64,000 bases of DNA from NCBI RefSeq assembly GCF_902712875.1, contig NZ_LR743509.1, forward strand, positions 1,178,001-1,242,000, given 5' to 3'. Below, in pieces: positions 51,670 to 60,669 of this stretch. Position 1 is the stretch's first letter. Every line of letters begins with the position of its first letter. Under the pieces are notes generated by a model, which was given only the letters and a program-made list of their open reading frames with translations, had not been told where the DNA came from and made no database searches. Both the position numbers and the translations under genes were made by a program. The DNA is from Hyphomicrobium sp. ghe19. Its GTDB lineage: Bacteria > Pseudomonadota > Alphaproteobacteria > Rhizobiales > Hyphomicrobiaceae.

Positions 51670-52835
51670 CGGCGCCAGGTGAATGCAGAGCTGACCGCGT
51701 AATTGAAGACGGCCGCCATCAGTGCGCCTGCGATGCCGGCACGCCACCATGTCGTGTCGTGGCTATAGACGAGATCGGCGACGCCGATGTTGGCGAGCGC
51801 GCCGACGCTGCACACGGCATAGAAGATCAGCAGGCCTTTGATCGCCTGGAAACCGCTGAGGCGGCGATCGCGGAACGTCAGCACGTTGTTCAGGAAGAAG
51901 TTGAACGTCATGGCAACGAAAGACGCGAAGATCTGGGCCGTATTGAAGCTCGCGTCGGCAATGACGATGGCGCTTCTGAGCGCGAAGAGGTGGATGACGA
52001 GGCCCAGCGTTCCGACAAGCGCGAACAGAAAGAACCGCGGAGGCACCCAATTGCCCGCGAGCTTGGACAGGAGCAGACCCACGAAATCGGCAATCACGAG
52101 GCCGTCGAGCTTCGACTTTCCGACCCGGCGCGGGCGGAACACGTAAGGTATCTCGCGGACGCGGATGCCGGCAGGCGCGGACGCCAGAATGTCGAGCAGC
52201 AGTTTGAATCCGCCAGGGGAAAGGTTCGGAGCGATCGTGTCGACGAGTTCCCGTCTGATCATGAAGAAGCCGCTCATCGGATCGCTGACGTTCGTCCGGA
52301 GGAGGAGGTTCGAGAGGCGCGTTGCAAGCTCGCTCGATAGGCGGCGAGCGGTCGAAAAGCCGTCGCGGGCTTCGCCCGACTGGCTGTAGCGCGTGCCGAT
52401 GACGAGGTCGGCTTCGCCGCTTTCAATCTCGCTCAACATGCGCGGGAGCAGTTTTTCATCGTGCTGGAGATCGGCATCGACGACAGCCACGATGTCGGCA
52501 CCGGACGCGAGCATCCCTTCGATCACGGCGCCCGCCAAACCACGGCGGCCAACTCTGCGCATGGCGCGCACGCGGTCGTCGCTTTCGCCGAGAGACCGGA
52601 TGACGCGCATCGTGCCATCGGGGCTGTCGTCGTCGACGAAGATGACTTCCCACCTGATGCCGGTGAGGGACGCATCGAGAGCCGCGATCATGGCGGCGAT
52701 GTTGCCCGCTTCGCAATAGGTCGGCACGATGACGGAGAGGCGCGGCCGGGAATTGGCGATCACGCCACGCGATACGGAGGGTGAGATCACGGTATCGGAG
52801 TTTTGAGATCCGGCTTCAAGTTCGGACGTTACCAT
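51666..52835 (-). CDS. Polyprenyl-phosphate glycosyltransferase (DPM1-like) fused to a GtrA-like membrane domain
   Basis: A 389-residue protein. The N-terminal GT2 domain (about 30-260) has LSVIVPTYCEAGNI, FVDDDSPDG and VVDADLQHD for nucleotide-sugar and metal binding, as in dolichyl/polyprenyl-phosphate mannose synthases. The C-terminal 120 residues form a GtrA-like four-helix membrane domain (FVAMTFNFFLNNVLTFRDRR is characteristic). It would make a polyprenyl-phosphate sugar and help flip it for the GT39 enzyme encoded next. Its start overlaps the preceding PAP2 gene by 7 bases (ATG 52835; ATG 52844 is an alternative). Confidence 0.9.
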   Translation of the reverse strand: MVTSELEAGSQNSDTVISPSVSRGVIANSRPRLSVIVPTYCEAGNIAAMIAALDASLTGIRWEVIFVDDDSPDGTMRVIRSLGESDDRVRAMRRVGRRGLAGAVIEGMLASGADIVAVVDADLQHDEKLLPRMLSEIESGEADLVIGTRYSQSGEARDGFSTARRLSSELATRLSNLLLRTNVSDPMSGFFMIRRELVDTIAPNLSPGGFKLLLDILASAPAGIRVREIPYVFRPRRVGKSKLDGLVIADFVGLLLSKLAGNWVPPRFFLFALVGTLGLVIHLFALRSAIVIADASFNTAQIFASFVAMTFNFFLNNVLTFRDRRLSGFQAIKGLLIFYAVCSVGALANIGVADLVYSHDTTWWRAGIAGALMAAVFNYAVSSAFTWRR

Positions 52836-53629
52836 GAGCACCATCGGGCCAGCGGGTTTGGCGGTCCGGTCGCTGGATCGGTTCCGCCGCCTGTCCGCGC
52901 AATGAGATCGAACAGCAGGTAGATGGCGGCCACGGTTGCGGCCATGACCACGCCCGCAAAGACAACGTCGGATAGAAAATGCGCGCCTTGCGACATGCGC
53001 ACCGCGCCCGAGAACAGCCCCGCGAGGACGCCGGCGCAAATGAGTCTGGTGCCCAGCCCCGCGAAGAGAAATGCAGCGGCGAAGAACGTTGCGTAGGCCA
53101 TCGATGCCTCACCCGCGACGAACGAACAATTCTTCTCGCACTGATTGGATGGGAAAAGCGGGGGTGAATATGTTTTGTTGCCGCCGAAATCGGCGAGGTG
53201 AACGGGCCGCGCGCGACCCCAGTTATCTTTCAGGACGGCGTTACTGACGACGCCCGGTCCGATGACGAGGCACGCGGCCAGAAAGAGCCATTTCGGGGCA
53301 GTGAAACCGAGAAACGCGCGACCGCGAAGGACGGTCGTGGCTAGTCCACAAGCGGTGACGATACCGACGCCGACGAAAGCCAGAAAGAGCACAAAACGGA
53401 TGAGGTCGGCTGCGGTCGACGACTTACCGTAAAAGATGCCGCCACCGCCTTTGCCGGAGAAAACGCCGTTGCCTTCATAGAAAAGCGCCGCCGTCTTCAT
53501 GTCGATTTCCGGGAACGCGGTGAAGACGATGCCGGCGATGACACCGACGATCGCGGCGCCCCAGAGAAGCAACGCGACGTTCCGGCTTTTTTCTCGCGTA
53601 CCGAACTCGGCCTGCGGCTCTGCCGCCAT
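52829..53629 (-). CDS. PAP2-family membrane phosphatase (first downstream copy)
   Basis: A 266-residue protein with about six membrane segments and the three PAP2 acid-phosphatase motifs: KDNWGRARP, CSFVAGEAS (in place of the usual PSGH) and RMSQGAHFLSDVVFAG, all placed on the outer face. Such enzymes remove phosphate from lipids: phosphatidate, undecaprenyl pyrophosphate or lipid A (LpxE/LpxF type). A tandem paralogue lies just upstream, and the next genes encode a lipid-linked sugar pathway. The start is uncertain among ATGs at 53629, 53632, 53641 and 53707; GGGA spacing favours 53629. Confidence 0.88.
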   Translation of the reverse strand: MAAEPQAEFGTREKSRNVALLLWGAAIVGVIAGIVFTAFPEIDMKTAALFYEGNGVFSGKGGGGIFYGKSSTAADLIRFVLFLAFVGVGIVTACGLATTVLRGRAFLGFTAPKWLFLAACLVIGPGVVSNAVLKDNWGRARPVHLADFGGNKTYSPPLFPSNQCEKNCSFVAGEASMAYATFFAAAFLFAGLGTRLICAGVLAGLFSGAVRMSQGAHFLSDVVFAGVVMAATVAAIYLLFDLIARTGGGTDPATGPPNPLARWCSW

Positions 53630-53724
53630 CATTATTCCCATCGGACTCAAAGCTTTCCGCCCGAGGCTCGGTTGGACTTCCGCTTTCCGGATGTCACGTA
53701 GCAGCATTCGACCGTGCCGGTCAC

Positions 53725-54495
53725 TTACGCCGAACTCGGTTCGATTGAATTTTTACGCTCGGACTCCAATGTGTCGAAAAGGAGTTGCAAGCTTGCACCG
53801 GTCAACGCCATCAGCACGCCGGCGAAGATGACGTCGGATAGAAAATGTCCGCCTTGAGCCATTCGCGTCAGACCGGCGAGGCCGCCGAGCAGGATGCCCA
53901 GTGTGACAAAGTTGCGCGACAGGGATTTGAACAGCAGTGCAGCAACAAACAGCACCATGAACACGGACGAGGCCTCTCCCGAAACGAACGAGCAATTGTA
54001 ATTGCACTGGTTCGAGGCAGGGAAGGGCGCGGTGAATGCCTTGCTGCCTGCAAATTCGACGACGTCTCGGGGGCGGGCGCGGCCCCAATGATCCTTGAAG
54101 CCTATGTTGGCGACGACCAGGGGGCCGGTCAGGAGGCAGACGGCAATGAAGAGCCATTTCCGTAGCCCCAAGCCGAGCCATTTGGCGGCAGTCCGCGCGG
54201 TGATGACCAGGCCGACGGCGGTCACCGCGCACGTCAGATAGAACAGGCCGCTGAAGGTGAAGCGCAGCATTCCGAACATAGCCAGCTGGTTGCCGATGAA
54301 CTGGCCGTTTCCGGCGTAGAAGAGACGCGCGATCGCGAGGTCTATTCCGGGCGCCACGCTGAATACCGCGAACGCAAGGGCGCCAACAGCGAGGGCGCAC
54401 TTGATCAGGCTGATAGCGCCGATGACGGGCTGTTCTTCAGCCGCATCACCGTCGTGGCGCTCTTCCGTCCCGAAAGCAAAGCCCGGCGCCGACAT
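53725..54495 (-). CDS. PAP2-family membrane phosphatase (second copy)
   Basis: A 256-residue paralogue of the neighbouring gene: a soluble N-terminus, about six membrane helices, motifs KDHWGRARP, CSFVSGEAS and RMAQGGHFLSDVIFAG. The two share the unusual SNQC..NCSFV segment with two extra cysteines, so they arose by duplication and may dephosphorylate two positions of one lipid. It is the first gene of the four-gene operon, about 100 bp after purB. Confidence 0.88.
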   Translation of the reverse strand: MSAPGFAFGTEERHDGDAAEEQPVIGAISLIKCALAVGALAFAVFSVAPGIDLAIARLFYAGNGQFIGNQLAMFGMLRFTFSGLFYLTCAVTAVGLVITARTAAKWLGLGLRKWLFIAVCLLTGPLVVANIGFKDHWGRARPRDVVEFAGSKAFTAPFPASNQCNYNCSFVSGEASSVFMVLFVAALLFKSLSRNFVTLGILLGGLAGLTRMAQGGHFLSDVIFAGVLMALTGASLQLLFDTLESERKNSIEPSSA

Positions 54496-54596
54496 CCCAC
54501 CACCCCGACATATCTCGATCGGAAGCCTATCGGCAGTCGAGATGGCAGTGGCACGTCAGTTTCGTTACACATCGGTGACGGTGTCGACGGACGGGT

Positions 54597-55904
54597 TCAG
54601 GCGCTGCCGAAGACGCGCCGGAAAATCGTGTCGACGTGGGCGGTGTGATAGTCGATGTCGAACATCGCCTCGAGTGCTGCGGCGGGCACCTTGGCGGTCA
54701 CGTCCTTGTCGGACTTGAGCTCGGTCAAGAAATCCTTGCCCAATTCCCACGTCTTCATGGCGTTGCGCTGGACGAGCGCGTAGGCGTCCTCGCGGCTGAC
54801 GCCAGCCTGGGTCAAAGCCAGCAACACGCGCTGGGAATTGTGCAAGCCGCCGAGCTTTTCCATGTTCCGCTTCATCGTCTCCGGATAGACGACCAGCTTT
54901 TCGATGACGCCGGCGAGGCGCGCCAAGGCAAAGTCGAGCGTTACCGTCGCGTCAGGTCCGATCATCCGCTCGACGCTTGAATGCGAGATGTCCCGTTCGT
55001 GCCAGAGGGCGACATTTTCCATGGCGGGGAGCGCGTAGGCGCGAACCATCCGGGCGAGACCCGTCAGGTTTTCCGAGAGCACGGGGTTGCGCTTGTGCGG
55101 CATCGCCGACGAGCCCTTCTGGCCCGGCGAGAAATATTCTTCCGCTTCGAGCACTTCCGTCCGCTGCAGATGGCGGATCTCGGTTGCGAGGCGCTCGATG
55201 CTCGAGGCGACGACGCCGAGTGTGGCGAAGTACATCGCGTGACGGTCGCGCGGAATGATTTGCGTCGACACGGGTTCGGGAACGAGCCCCATCTTCTCGG
55301 CGACGTATTCCTCGATCCGTGGATCGACGTTGGCGAAGGTTCCGACCGCGCCAGAGATGGCGCACGTCGCGACTTCCTTCCGGGCGGCGATCATGCGCTC
55401 GCGCGCGCGCTCGAATTCCGCATAGGCGTAGGCGAGCTTGACGCCGAAGGTGGTCGGCTCGGCATGGATGCCGTGGCTGCGACCTATGGTGATCGCATCC
55501 TTATATTCGAACGCGCGGGTCTTGAGAGCGGCGAGAAGGCGGTCGAGGTCCGCTATCAAAAGATCGGCGGCGCGCACCAATTGGACGTTCAAGCAAGTGT
55601 CCAGCACGTCGGACGAGGTCATTCCCTGATGGATGAAGCGTGCGTCCGGGCCGACGTGCTCGGCGAGGTGCGTCAAAAAGGCGATCACATCGTGTTTCGT
55701 AACCGCCTCTATCTCATCAATGCGGGCGACGTCGAAGGTCGCGGCCGAACCTTTTTCCCAGATGTTTTTTGCCGCAGCCTCGGGGATTATGCCGATTTGG
55801 GCGCTGGCGGTCGCGGCGTGAGCTTCGATCTCGAACCAGATGCGGAAACGTGTTTCGGGCTCCCAGATGCGCGTCATCTCGGGTCGTGAATAGCGGGGTA
55901 TCAT
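54597..55904 (-). CDS. purB: Adenylosuccinate lyase PurB
   Basis: A 435-residue protein of the fumarase/aspartase superfamily: IPRYSRPEMTRIWEPETRF at the start, the first His in RSHGIHAEPTTFG, the catalytic His in FIHQGMTSSDVLDT, and the signature loop GSSAMPHKRNPVLSENLTG with the catalytic Ser. It cleaves SAICAR to AICAR and adenylosuccinate to AMP, two steps of purine synthesis. ATG 55904 with AAGGA upstream is the start. It lies apart from the purL/Q/S/C genes but on the same strand. Confidence 0.97.
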   Translation of the reverse strand: MIPRYSRPEMTRIWEPETRFRIWFEIEAHAATASAQIGIIPEAAAKNIWEKGSAATFDVARIDEIEAVTKHDVIAFLTHLAEHVGPDARFIHQGMTSSDVLDTCLNVQLVRAADLLIADLDRLLAALKTRAFEYKDAITIGRSHGIHAEPTTFGVKLAYAYAEFERARERMIAARKEVATCAISGAVGTFANVDPRIEEYVAEKMGLVPEPVSTQIIPRDRHAMYFATLGVVASSIERLATEIRHLQRTEVLEAEEYFSPGQKGSSAMPHKRNPVLSENLTGLARMVRAYALPAMENVALWHERDISHSSVERMIGPDATVTLDFALARLAGVIEKLVVYPETMKRNMEKLGGLHNSQRVLLALTQAGVSREDAYALVQRNAMKTWELGKDFLTELKSDKDVTAKVPAAALEAMFDIDYHTAHVDTIFRRVFGSA

Positions 55905-56312
55905 AGAGCTAAATCCTTGATGCAACGCGGGAGGCGTAGCAGACGGGCCACTGCGCATCAATCGCCGGAGCCTATTTCGAGGCTAGGTAGCAAGACTTCG
56001 CTTAAGCAGGAGTGTTTTGCTGCTCTGCACCCAACGCTTTTGCAACAATTCGTGAAGCGATATTCTAATTCTCGCCAGTTAATCGCCACGAACAGCTGGC
56101 GTAGTTTCTCCATTACGAGGCGGGGCATTTCTGTTTTTTGTTCAGGTATTATTCAGGGCAGTTCCGCCACACTCGCAAAATTCGTCGGTCTACGTTCGAA
56201 TTAGCGCATTCTATTCGCGTACGGGTGGGCCTACATAGAAATACCCAAGGATGTAAGTGAGTCGAGGAGCTCTTCCCGGGTGGCAACATTGGACCCCCGT
56301 TCGAACTCCACG
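55905..56312. other. Gene-free region between purB and a small helical protein gene
   Basis: About 410 bp with an AT-richer centre, likely promoters for the divergent genes. The open frame 55917-56204 has basic, shadow-like composition and no ribosome binding site, so I reject it. A tRNA-like GTTCGAACTCC near 56297 has no matching stem. Nothing else is seen. Confidence 0.5.
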
Positions 56313-56546
56313 ATGAAAACCACAGCGGGAGACTTGAAGAACATGTCGCAACAGATGGGCAGCGGGGAACTGGCTGAATTGGTCCATCAGATGGAACAAT
56401 CGGAAGACGATCCGCGCCAATGCTACGCGCTTGTGAAAGAGCGAATCACAGAGTTTCGGGATTCAGGGCGGGATATTCCGGACGTATTAACGAAGCTGGA
56501 AAGACGGCTAATGACGGAATGCATGCTCGCTTCTCAGGGTCGCTAA
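56313..56546 (+). CDS. Small helical protein of unknown function
   Basis: A 77-residue acidic helical protein (KNMSQQMGSGELAELVHQM, RQCYALVKERITEFRDSG, LTKLERRLMTECMLASQGR). Small proteins of this appearance, ending in ER-L-ECM-SQGR, are common in Rhizobiales but uncharacterised. The start is uncertain: ATG 56313 has no clear ribosome binding site, whereas GTG 56280 follows GAGGAG at 10 bases and would add 11 residues. Confidence 0.6.
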   Translation: MKTTAGDLKNMSQQMGSGELAELVHQMEQSEDDPRQCYALVKERITEFRDSGRDIPDVLTKLERRLMTECMLASQGR

Positions 56547-56732
56547 TCCTGGGCCTCTAATTCCGCTGAATAGAAAAGCCGGGAATACCGGCATTTCAGC
56601 CTCATCTCATTGGCCTTGGTGTCATCAGGTCGGCTTGCGCAATCTGGCGCGAGGCGGCCTTTTTTTTATGTGGCGGAAGCGCTCAGCCTTCTCCGCAAGG
56701 TGCCGGAGAGGCCACCTGTTGTTGCTCGGTTG

Positions 56733-56975
56733 TTACAAGACGTTATGGGTGCCGTCGCAATAGGGTTCGTCGTCGGTCGCCTTGCAGCCACAGAGGTTAA
56801 AGGTGCCCGTGTGGTCCGGGACGAACCGCATCGGTTCAAAGGACGTGCCTTCGTGCGAGCCGTCGCAAAAGGGCTGGGTCTTGGACCTGCCGCAGCGGCA
56901 ATACCAATATTCCTGGCCCTCTGTGAGATCGACCTGATAGGGCCCGGTTTGGGCGACTACGGCGTCGTCAGACAT
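56733..56975 (-). CDS. Small protein with two CDGSH iron-sulfur domains
   Basis: An 80-residue protein carrying two C-x-C-x8-C-x3-H [2Fe-2S] motifs: C26, C28, C37, H41 (YCRCGRSKTQPFCDGSH) and C62, C64, C73, H77 (LCGCKATDDEPYCDGTH). Bacterial double-CDGSH proteins carry two redox-active clusters, and their partner is usually unknown. GGAG seven bases before ATG 56975 supports the start. The frame extends far upstream as a basic shadow. It is single, divergent from the amino acid permease. Confidence 0.9.
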   Translation of the reverse strand: MSDDAVVAQTGPYQVDLTEGQEYWYCRCGRSKTQPFCDGSHEGTSFEPMRFVPDHTGTFNLCGCKATDDEPYCDGTHNVL

Positions 56976-57370
56976 CGTCGTACTCCATCTCGCTTCGACT
57001 GGCTCGCTGAACTGGTCCGCCGAACTGGCTCGCTGAGCTTGGCAACTTAATTCGGCACGATGAACCGAGCTGGTGCAGCCCCTCGTTTTTTGACTCGCTA
57101 TCGGGTTTAGGTGCGCCGGGCAAGGGCTCGTGCTGATCTGCTCAGCAAACCGGCGTCGCTGTTTCGCGGCGCTCTGCCTAACAAGTGGGCGGGCAACATT
57201 TTTTGGCAACGGCATCCTAGACATCGGGAAACGGCTGGGCGAAGGTCGCAAAGAAGCGTGTGGAGTCCTGACGGGCGTGGCGGCGGGGGAATTGCCGTCC
57301 GAGCAGGGAAGGTCATCCAGCGCCAAAATGTCCTGTGACCAAAGACGTCCAGATCATGAGGGAGCCGCGC

Positions 57371-58771
57371 ATGGCCGATCTCTTTCGTAAGAAGTCTGTC
57401 GCCTACGACGACTCGGACTTCGGCATGAAGCGGGTCTTGAGCGCGCTCGATCTGACGCTGCTGGGCATCGGCGCGATCATCGGAACCGGTATTTTCGTCC
57501 TGACCGGGGTAGCTGCGGCAACGCAGTCCGGCCCAGCCGTCGTGATGTCCTTCGTCGTCGCGGGATTGGCGTGCGGATTTGCGGCACTGTCCTATGCCGA
57601 ACTTGCTTCCAGCGTCGGCGGTTGCGGCAGCGCCTACGGCTACAGTTACGCGGCCTTCGGTGAACTCATCGCCTGGATCATCGCCTGGGACCTCATCCTG
57701 GAATATGGCGTGTCGGTTGCGGCTGTCGCCAATGGCTGGTCGGGCTATTTCAACAACGCGCTGACGGCCGTCGGCGTCGGGCTGCCGCCGGAGCTCACGA
57801 AGGGACCCTTTGCGGGCGGGATCGTGAACCTTCCTGCGTTCGGCATCGTCTTCCTGTTGATGATCATGCTGATCATCGGGGTGAAGGAGACGGCGCGGGT
57901 CAATGCGGCGATGGTCGCGGTGAAGCTTGGGACGATCGCGATTTTTCTGGCCGTCGCGATTTTCAATATCCACCCAGAGAACTGGACGCCGTTCGCGCCG
58001 TTCGGCTGGTTCGACCACAATGCGGAAGGCCGGCCGGTCGGCATTCTGGCGGGTGCGTCGCTCGTCTTCTTCGCCTACGTCGGCTTCGATGCGGTATCGA
58101 CTGCGGTCGAAGAGGCCCGGGACCCGCAACGTGACGTGCCGCGAGGCCTCGTAGGCTCGCTGATCTTCTGCACGATCATCTACATCGTCGTTTCGGGCGT
58201 GCTGACCGGCATCGTCAATTACACCGAACTCAATGTGTCCTCGCCCGTTGCGTTCGCGCTTCAAAAGATCGGGTACAACTGGGCTTCGGCGTTGGTCGCC
58301 GCAGGCGTCATCACGGGGCTGACGACCGTCATGCTCGTCCTCTACTACGCCCTGACGCGCATCATCGTCGGCGTGTCGCGAGATGGACTGCTCCCGCCAT
58401 ATTTTTCCGTGGTGAACCGCCGTACGCACACGCCCGTTCGCACGACGGTGATCGTCGGCTTCGTCATGGCCATCATGGCCGGCTTCCTGCCGCTCGGCAT
58501 TCTTGCCGAACTCGTGAACATCGGGACGCTTGCGGCGTTCGTCCTCGTGTGCGCCGGCGTGATCGCGCTCAGGATGTCGCATCCGGATCTGCCGCGGCCC
58601 TTCAAGATGCCAGGCGGCCTCATCATTCCTGTGCTCGGCATCCTTTCCTGCGGCGCGCTGATCGCGTTCCTGCCGTTCGAAACGCACCTGCGTTTCATCG
58701 TCTGGCTGGCGCTCGGGCTCGTCATCTACTTCGCGTATTCCATCAGGCACAGCCGGCTCGCGGTGGCATAG
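57371..58771 (+). CDS. APC-superfamily amino acid permease
   Basis: A 466-residue transporter with about 12 membrane segments. It shows LLGIGAIIGTGIFVLTGVAA (the unwound glycine-rich helix 1 that binds the amino acid), SYAELASSVGGCGSAYGYSY in helix 3, and FFAYVGFDAVSTAVEEARDPQRDVP in helix 6, typical of the cationic amino acid transporter (CAT/YfnA) group. It imports amino acids with protons; specificity is unknown. AGGGAG six bases before ATG 57371 makes this start better than the GTG at 57335. Confidence 0.88.
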   Translation: MADLFRKKSVAYDDSDFGMKRVLSALDLTLLGIGAIIGTGIFVLTGVAAATQSGPAVVMSFVVAGLACGFAALSYAELASSVGGCGSAYGYSYAAFGELIAWIIAWDLILEYGVSVAAVANGWSGYFNNALTAVGVGLPPELTKGPFAGGIVNLPAFGIVFLLMIMLIIGVKETARVNAAMVAVKLGTIAIFLAVAIFNIHPENWTPFAPFGWFDHNAEGRPVGILAGASLVFFAYVGFDAVSTAVEEARDPQRDVPRGLVGSLIFCTIIYIVVSGVLTGIVNYTELNVSSPVAFALQKIGYNWASALVAAGVITGLTTVMLVLYYALTRIIVGVSRDGLLPPYFSVVNRRTHTPVRTTVIVGFVMAIMAGFLPLGILAELVNIGTLAAFVLVCAGVIALRMSHPDLPRPFKMPGGLIIPVLGILSCGALIAFLPFETHLRFIVWLALGLVIYFAYSIRHSRLAVA

Positions 58772-59003
58772 GCCGATTAACCCTCAAGATCCCCCTGGAA
58801 AAAGACAAAGCGCGAGAGTAGGTTCCCGCCCGACCGCGGTCGCCTGAAAGCATGCCTGCTCTTCCGTCGGCCCGGATACGAGGATCAACACAAATGGACT
58901 GCGACAGTCGAAGCGATACTTCGATTTCGCCCGTATCCCGCCAGCTCGCCTGATACAGGCCGCTTGGACGGCTGCGCGGCGGCCGTGAACGGAAGGGCTC
59001 TAC

Positions 59004-60005
59004 ATGCTGCGCAGCTATCGCCGCGAAAATTCGCATCTCGTTTTGGCGCAGGAAGGTATTGAGGTCGATGCTGGGGTGATCGATCTTCCGTTTTGGATCG
59101 ATCTCTACAATCCGGCTCCCCAGGACAACCGCTACGTCGAGCAGCTGCTCGGAATTTCGCTGCCGACGCGGGAGGAGATGCAGGAGATCGAAGTCTCCGC
59201 CCGCCTCTATCAGGAAGACGGCGCCGAGTTCATGACGCTGACGGCGGCGTCTCAGCTTGAAAGCGACGAGCCGATCAACACGCCGATCACGTTCGTGCTC
59301 AAGGGCACCACGCTCGTGACCGTTCGCTATGCGGAACCCAAGGCCTTCGCCAATTTCGTCGTGCGCGCGCAGCGTTCCAATGCGGTGCCGGTCGGGAACG
59401 GCGAGCAGATCATGATGGGCCTGATCGAAGCGCTGCTCGATCGTATGGCGGATGCTCTCGAGCGCGTCGGGACGGGGATCGATCAAGTTTCGCGGCAAGT
59501 CTTTCGTAAAGGCGGGAAGGGGAAGGAAAAGGCATCACCTTCCAGCGACGACCTGCAGGCGGCGATCGAGAGGATCGGTCAGGACGGCGATCTGTTGACC
59601 AAGGTCCGCGAAAGTCTCGTCAGCATCAACCGCGTGCTGACCTATCACACCAGCGTCGATCAGCAGGACAAGAAGGTCACGAAGGACGCGAAGGCGCGCA
59701 GCAAGGTTTTGTATCGGGACGTGGTCGCGTTGACGGATCAGGCGACGTTCCTGTCAAGCAAAGTCAATTTCCTGCTCGACGCGACGCTCGGGCTCATCAA
59801 TCTGCAGCAGAACCAGATCATCAAGATCTTCTCGGTCGCGGCGGTGGTGTTTCTGCCGCCGACGCTCGTCGCTTCCATCTACGGCATGAACTTCGCGGAT
59901 ATTCCTGAACTCCGGTGGGGCCTCGGCTATCCGTTCGCGCTGGGCATGATGGTCGTATCGGCGATCCTGCCGTATCTCTATTTCAAGCGGCGCAGGTGGC
60001 TTTAG
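59004..60005 (+). CDS. corA: CorA-type magnesium transporter
   Basis: A 333-residue protein with a long soluble N-terminal funnel domain, a charged helical region, and two C-terminal membrane helices. The first helix ends in the YGMNF signature (about residues 293-297) that forms the selectivity filter. It forms a pentameric channel for Mg2+ and sometimes Co2+/Ni2+. It is convergent with a small secreted-protein gene, and a composite palindromic repeat lies between them. Confidence 0.95.
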   Translation: MLRSYRRENSHLVLAQEGIEVDAGVIDLPFWIDLYNPAPQDNRYVEQLLGISLPTREEMQEIEVSARLYQEDGAEFMTLTAASQLESDEPINTPITFVLKGTTLVTVRYAEPKAFANFVVRAQRSNAVPVGNGEQIMMGLIEALLDRMADALERVGTGIDQVSRQVFRKGGKGKEKASPSSDDLQAAIERIGQDGDLLTKVRESLVSINRVLTYHTSVDQQDKKVTKDAKARSKVLYRDVVALTDQATFLSSKVNFLLDATLGLINLQQNQIIKIFSVAAVVFLPPTLVASIYGMNFADIPELRWGLGYPFALGMMVVSAILPYLYFKRRRWL

Positions 60006-60007
60006 TC

Positions 60008-60153
60008 GTCATCCTCGGCCGAGCGCGGCAAGGCCGCGTCGGTGGCCGGGGATCCAGCGTTAGACTCGTCGCAGACTCAGTATCGTGCCTTCGGCACTAC
60101 TTACGCTGGATCCCCGAACGCGCATCGCTGCGCTCACGCGTTCGAGGATGACG
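60008..60153. repeat. Composite nested palindromic repeat after corA
   Basis: Outer arms CGTCATCCTCG (60008-60018) and CGAGGATGACG (60143-60153); inner arms GGGGATCCAGCGT (60049-60061) and ACGCTGGATCCCC (60103-60115); each side also carries smaller GCGC-rich hairpins. The cores match the ATCCTCGG and GGATCC parts of the other REP-like copies, so it seems to be two copies in opposite orientation, spanning the whole gap between convergent genes. Confidence 0.65.
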
Positions 60154-60161
60154 AAAAATAC

Positions 60162-60542
60162 TTAGTGCGCGGTTCCGGTCATGCCGTCGTTGCTGGCCCA
60201 ACGAAGCGTCGAGCCTGTGCGCGTGACGGAGAAGCATTGCTCGCGGCCAGCCTGCCAGAGGTTCCAGCGCTGGCAGAACTGGTTGCCGGAAATGCGCCAG
60301 GTTCCGCGGTCTTCGCTGATGCCGCCAGACAGGACGGCCATCGCTTTTGATTTGGCGCTCATCGTGCCACCGGGATTGTAGCGTATGGGAACCGATCCGA
60401 ACGGCGCGGAGATGTAAATCGTCCGTCCAGCGAGTAGCCCGCGCAGTTCGATGCCAGTGAGATTGTCGGCTGCGGCCTGACCGACCGAAGCCATGATCGC
60501 TACTGTCGCCAACCCGGCGAGTGCGCCTCGTCGCATGTTCAT
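60162..60542 (-). CDS. Secreted protein of unknown function
   Basis: A 126-residue protein with a signal peptide (cleavage after QAAA near residue 25, following GALAGLATVAIMASVG). The mature part has LTGIELRGLLAGRTIYIS, GGTMSAKSKAMAVLSGGISEDRGTW and NQFCQRWNLWQAGREQCFSV, with two cysteines that could form a disulfide. The beta-rich pattern resembles small periplasmic proteins found in many Rhizobiales, but I cannot name the family with certainty. Confidence 0.7.
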   Translation of the reverse strand: MNMRRGALAGLATVAIMASVGQAAADNLTGIELRGLLAGRTIYISAPFGSVPIRYNPGGTMSAKSKAMAVLSGGISEDRGTWRISGNQFCQRWNLWQAGREQCFSVTRTGSTLRWASNDGMTGTAH

Positions 60543-60669
60543 TTACCCCCGTCTCGAAATCGGAAAATTCGATACGGGACGCTTTAGCAAATTGATGCGT
60601 GTGCTGCGAAACGAGCCTGTGGAAAAAGTAAAGATCGGGCGCGGATTGTTGCCGAGATGGCCCGATTCA

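Noticed and set aside
55917..56204. 95-codon plus-strand frame between purB and the small helical protein gene
   Set aside because: No ribosome binding site, basic and serine-rich random composition, in a probable promoter region.
56280..56320. tRNA-like T-loop GTTCGAACTCC
   Set aside because: The flanking bases do not form a T-stem or acceptor stem, and the region overlaps the start of a small gene.
57107..58750. 547-codon minus-strand frame
   Set aside because: It mirrors the amino acid permease gene; its composition (D, R, H, E rich, low complexity) is that of a GC-rich antisense shadow.
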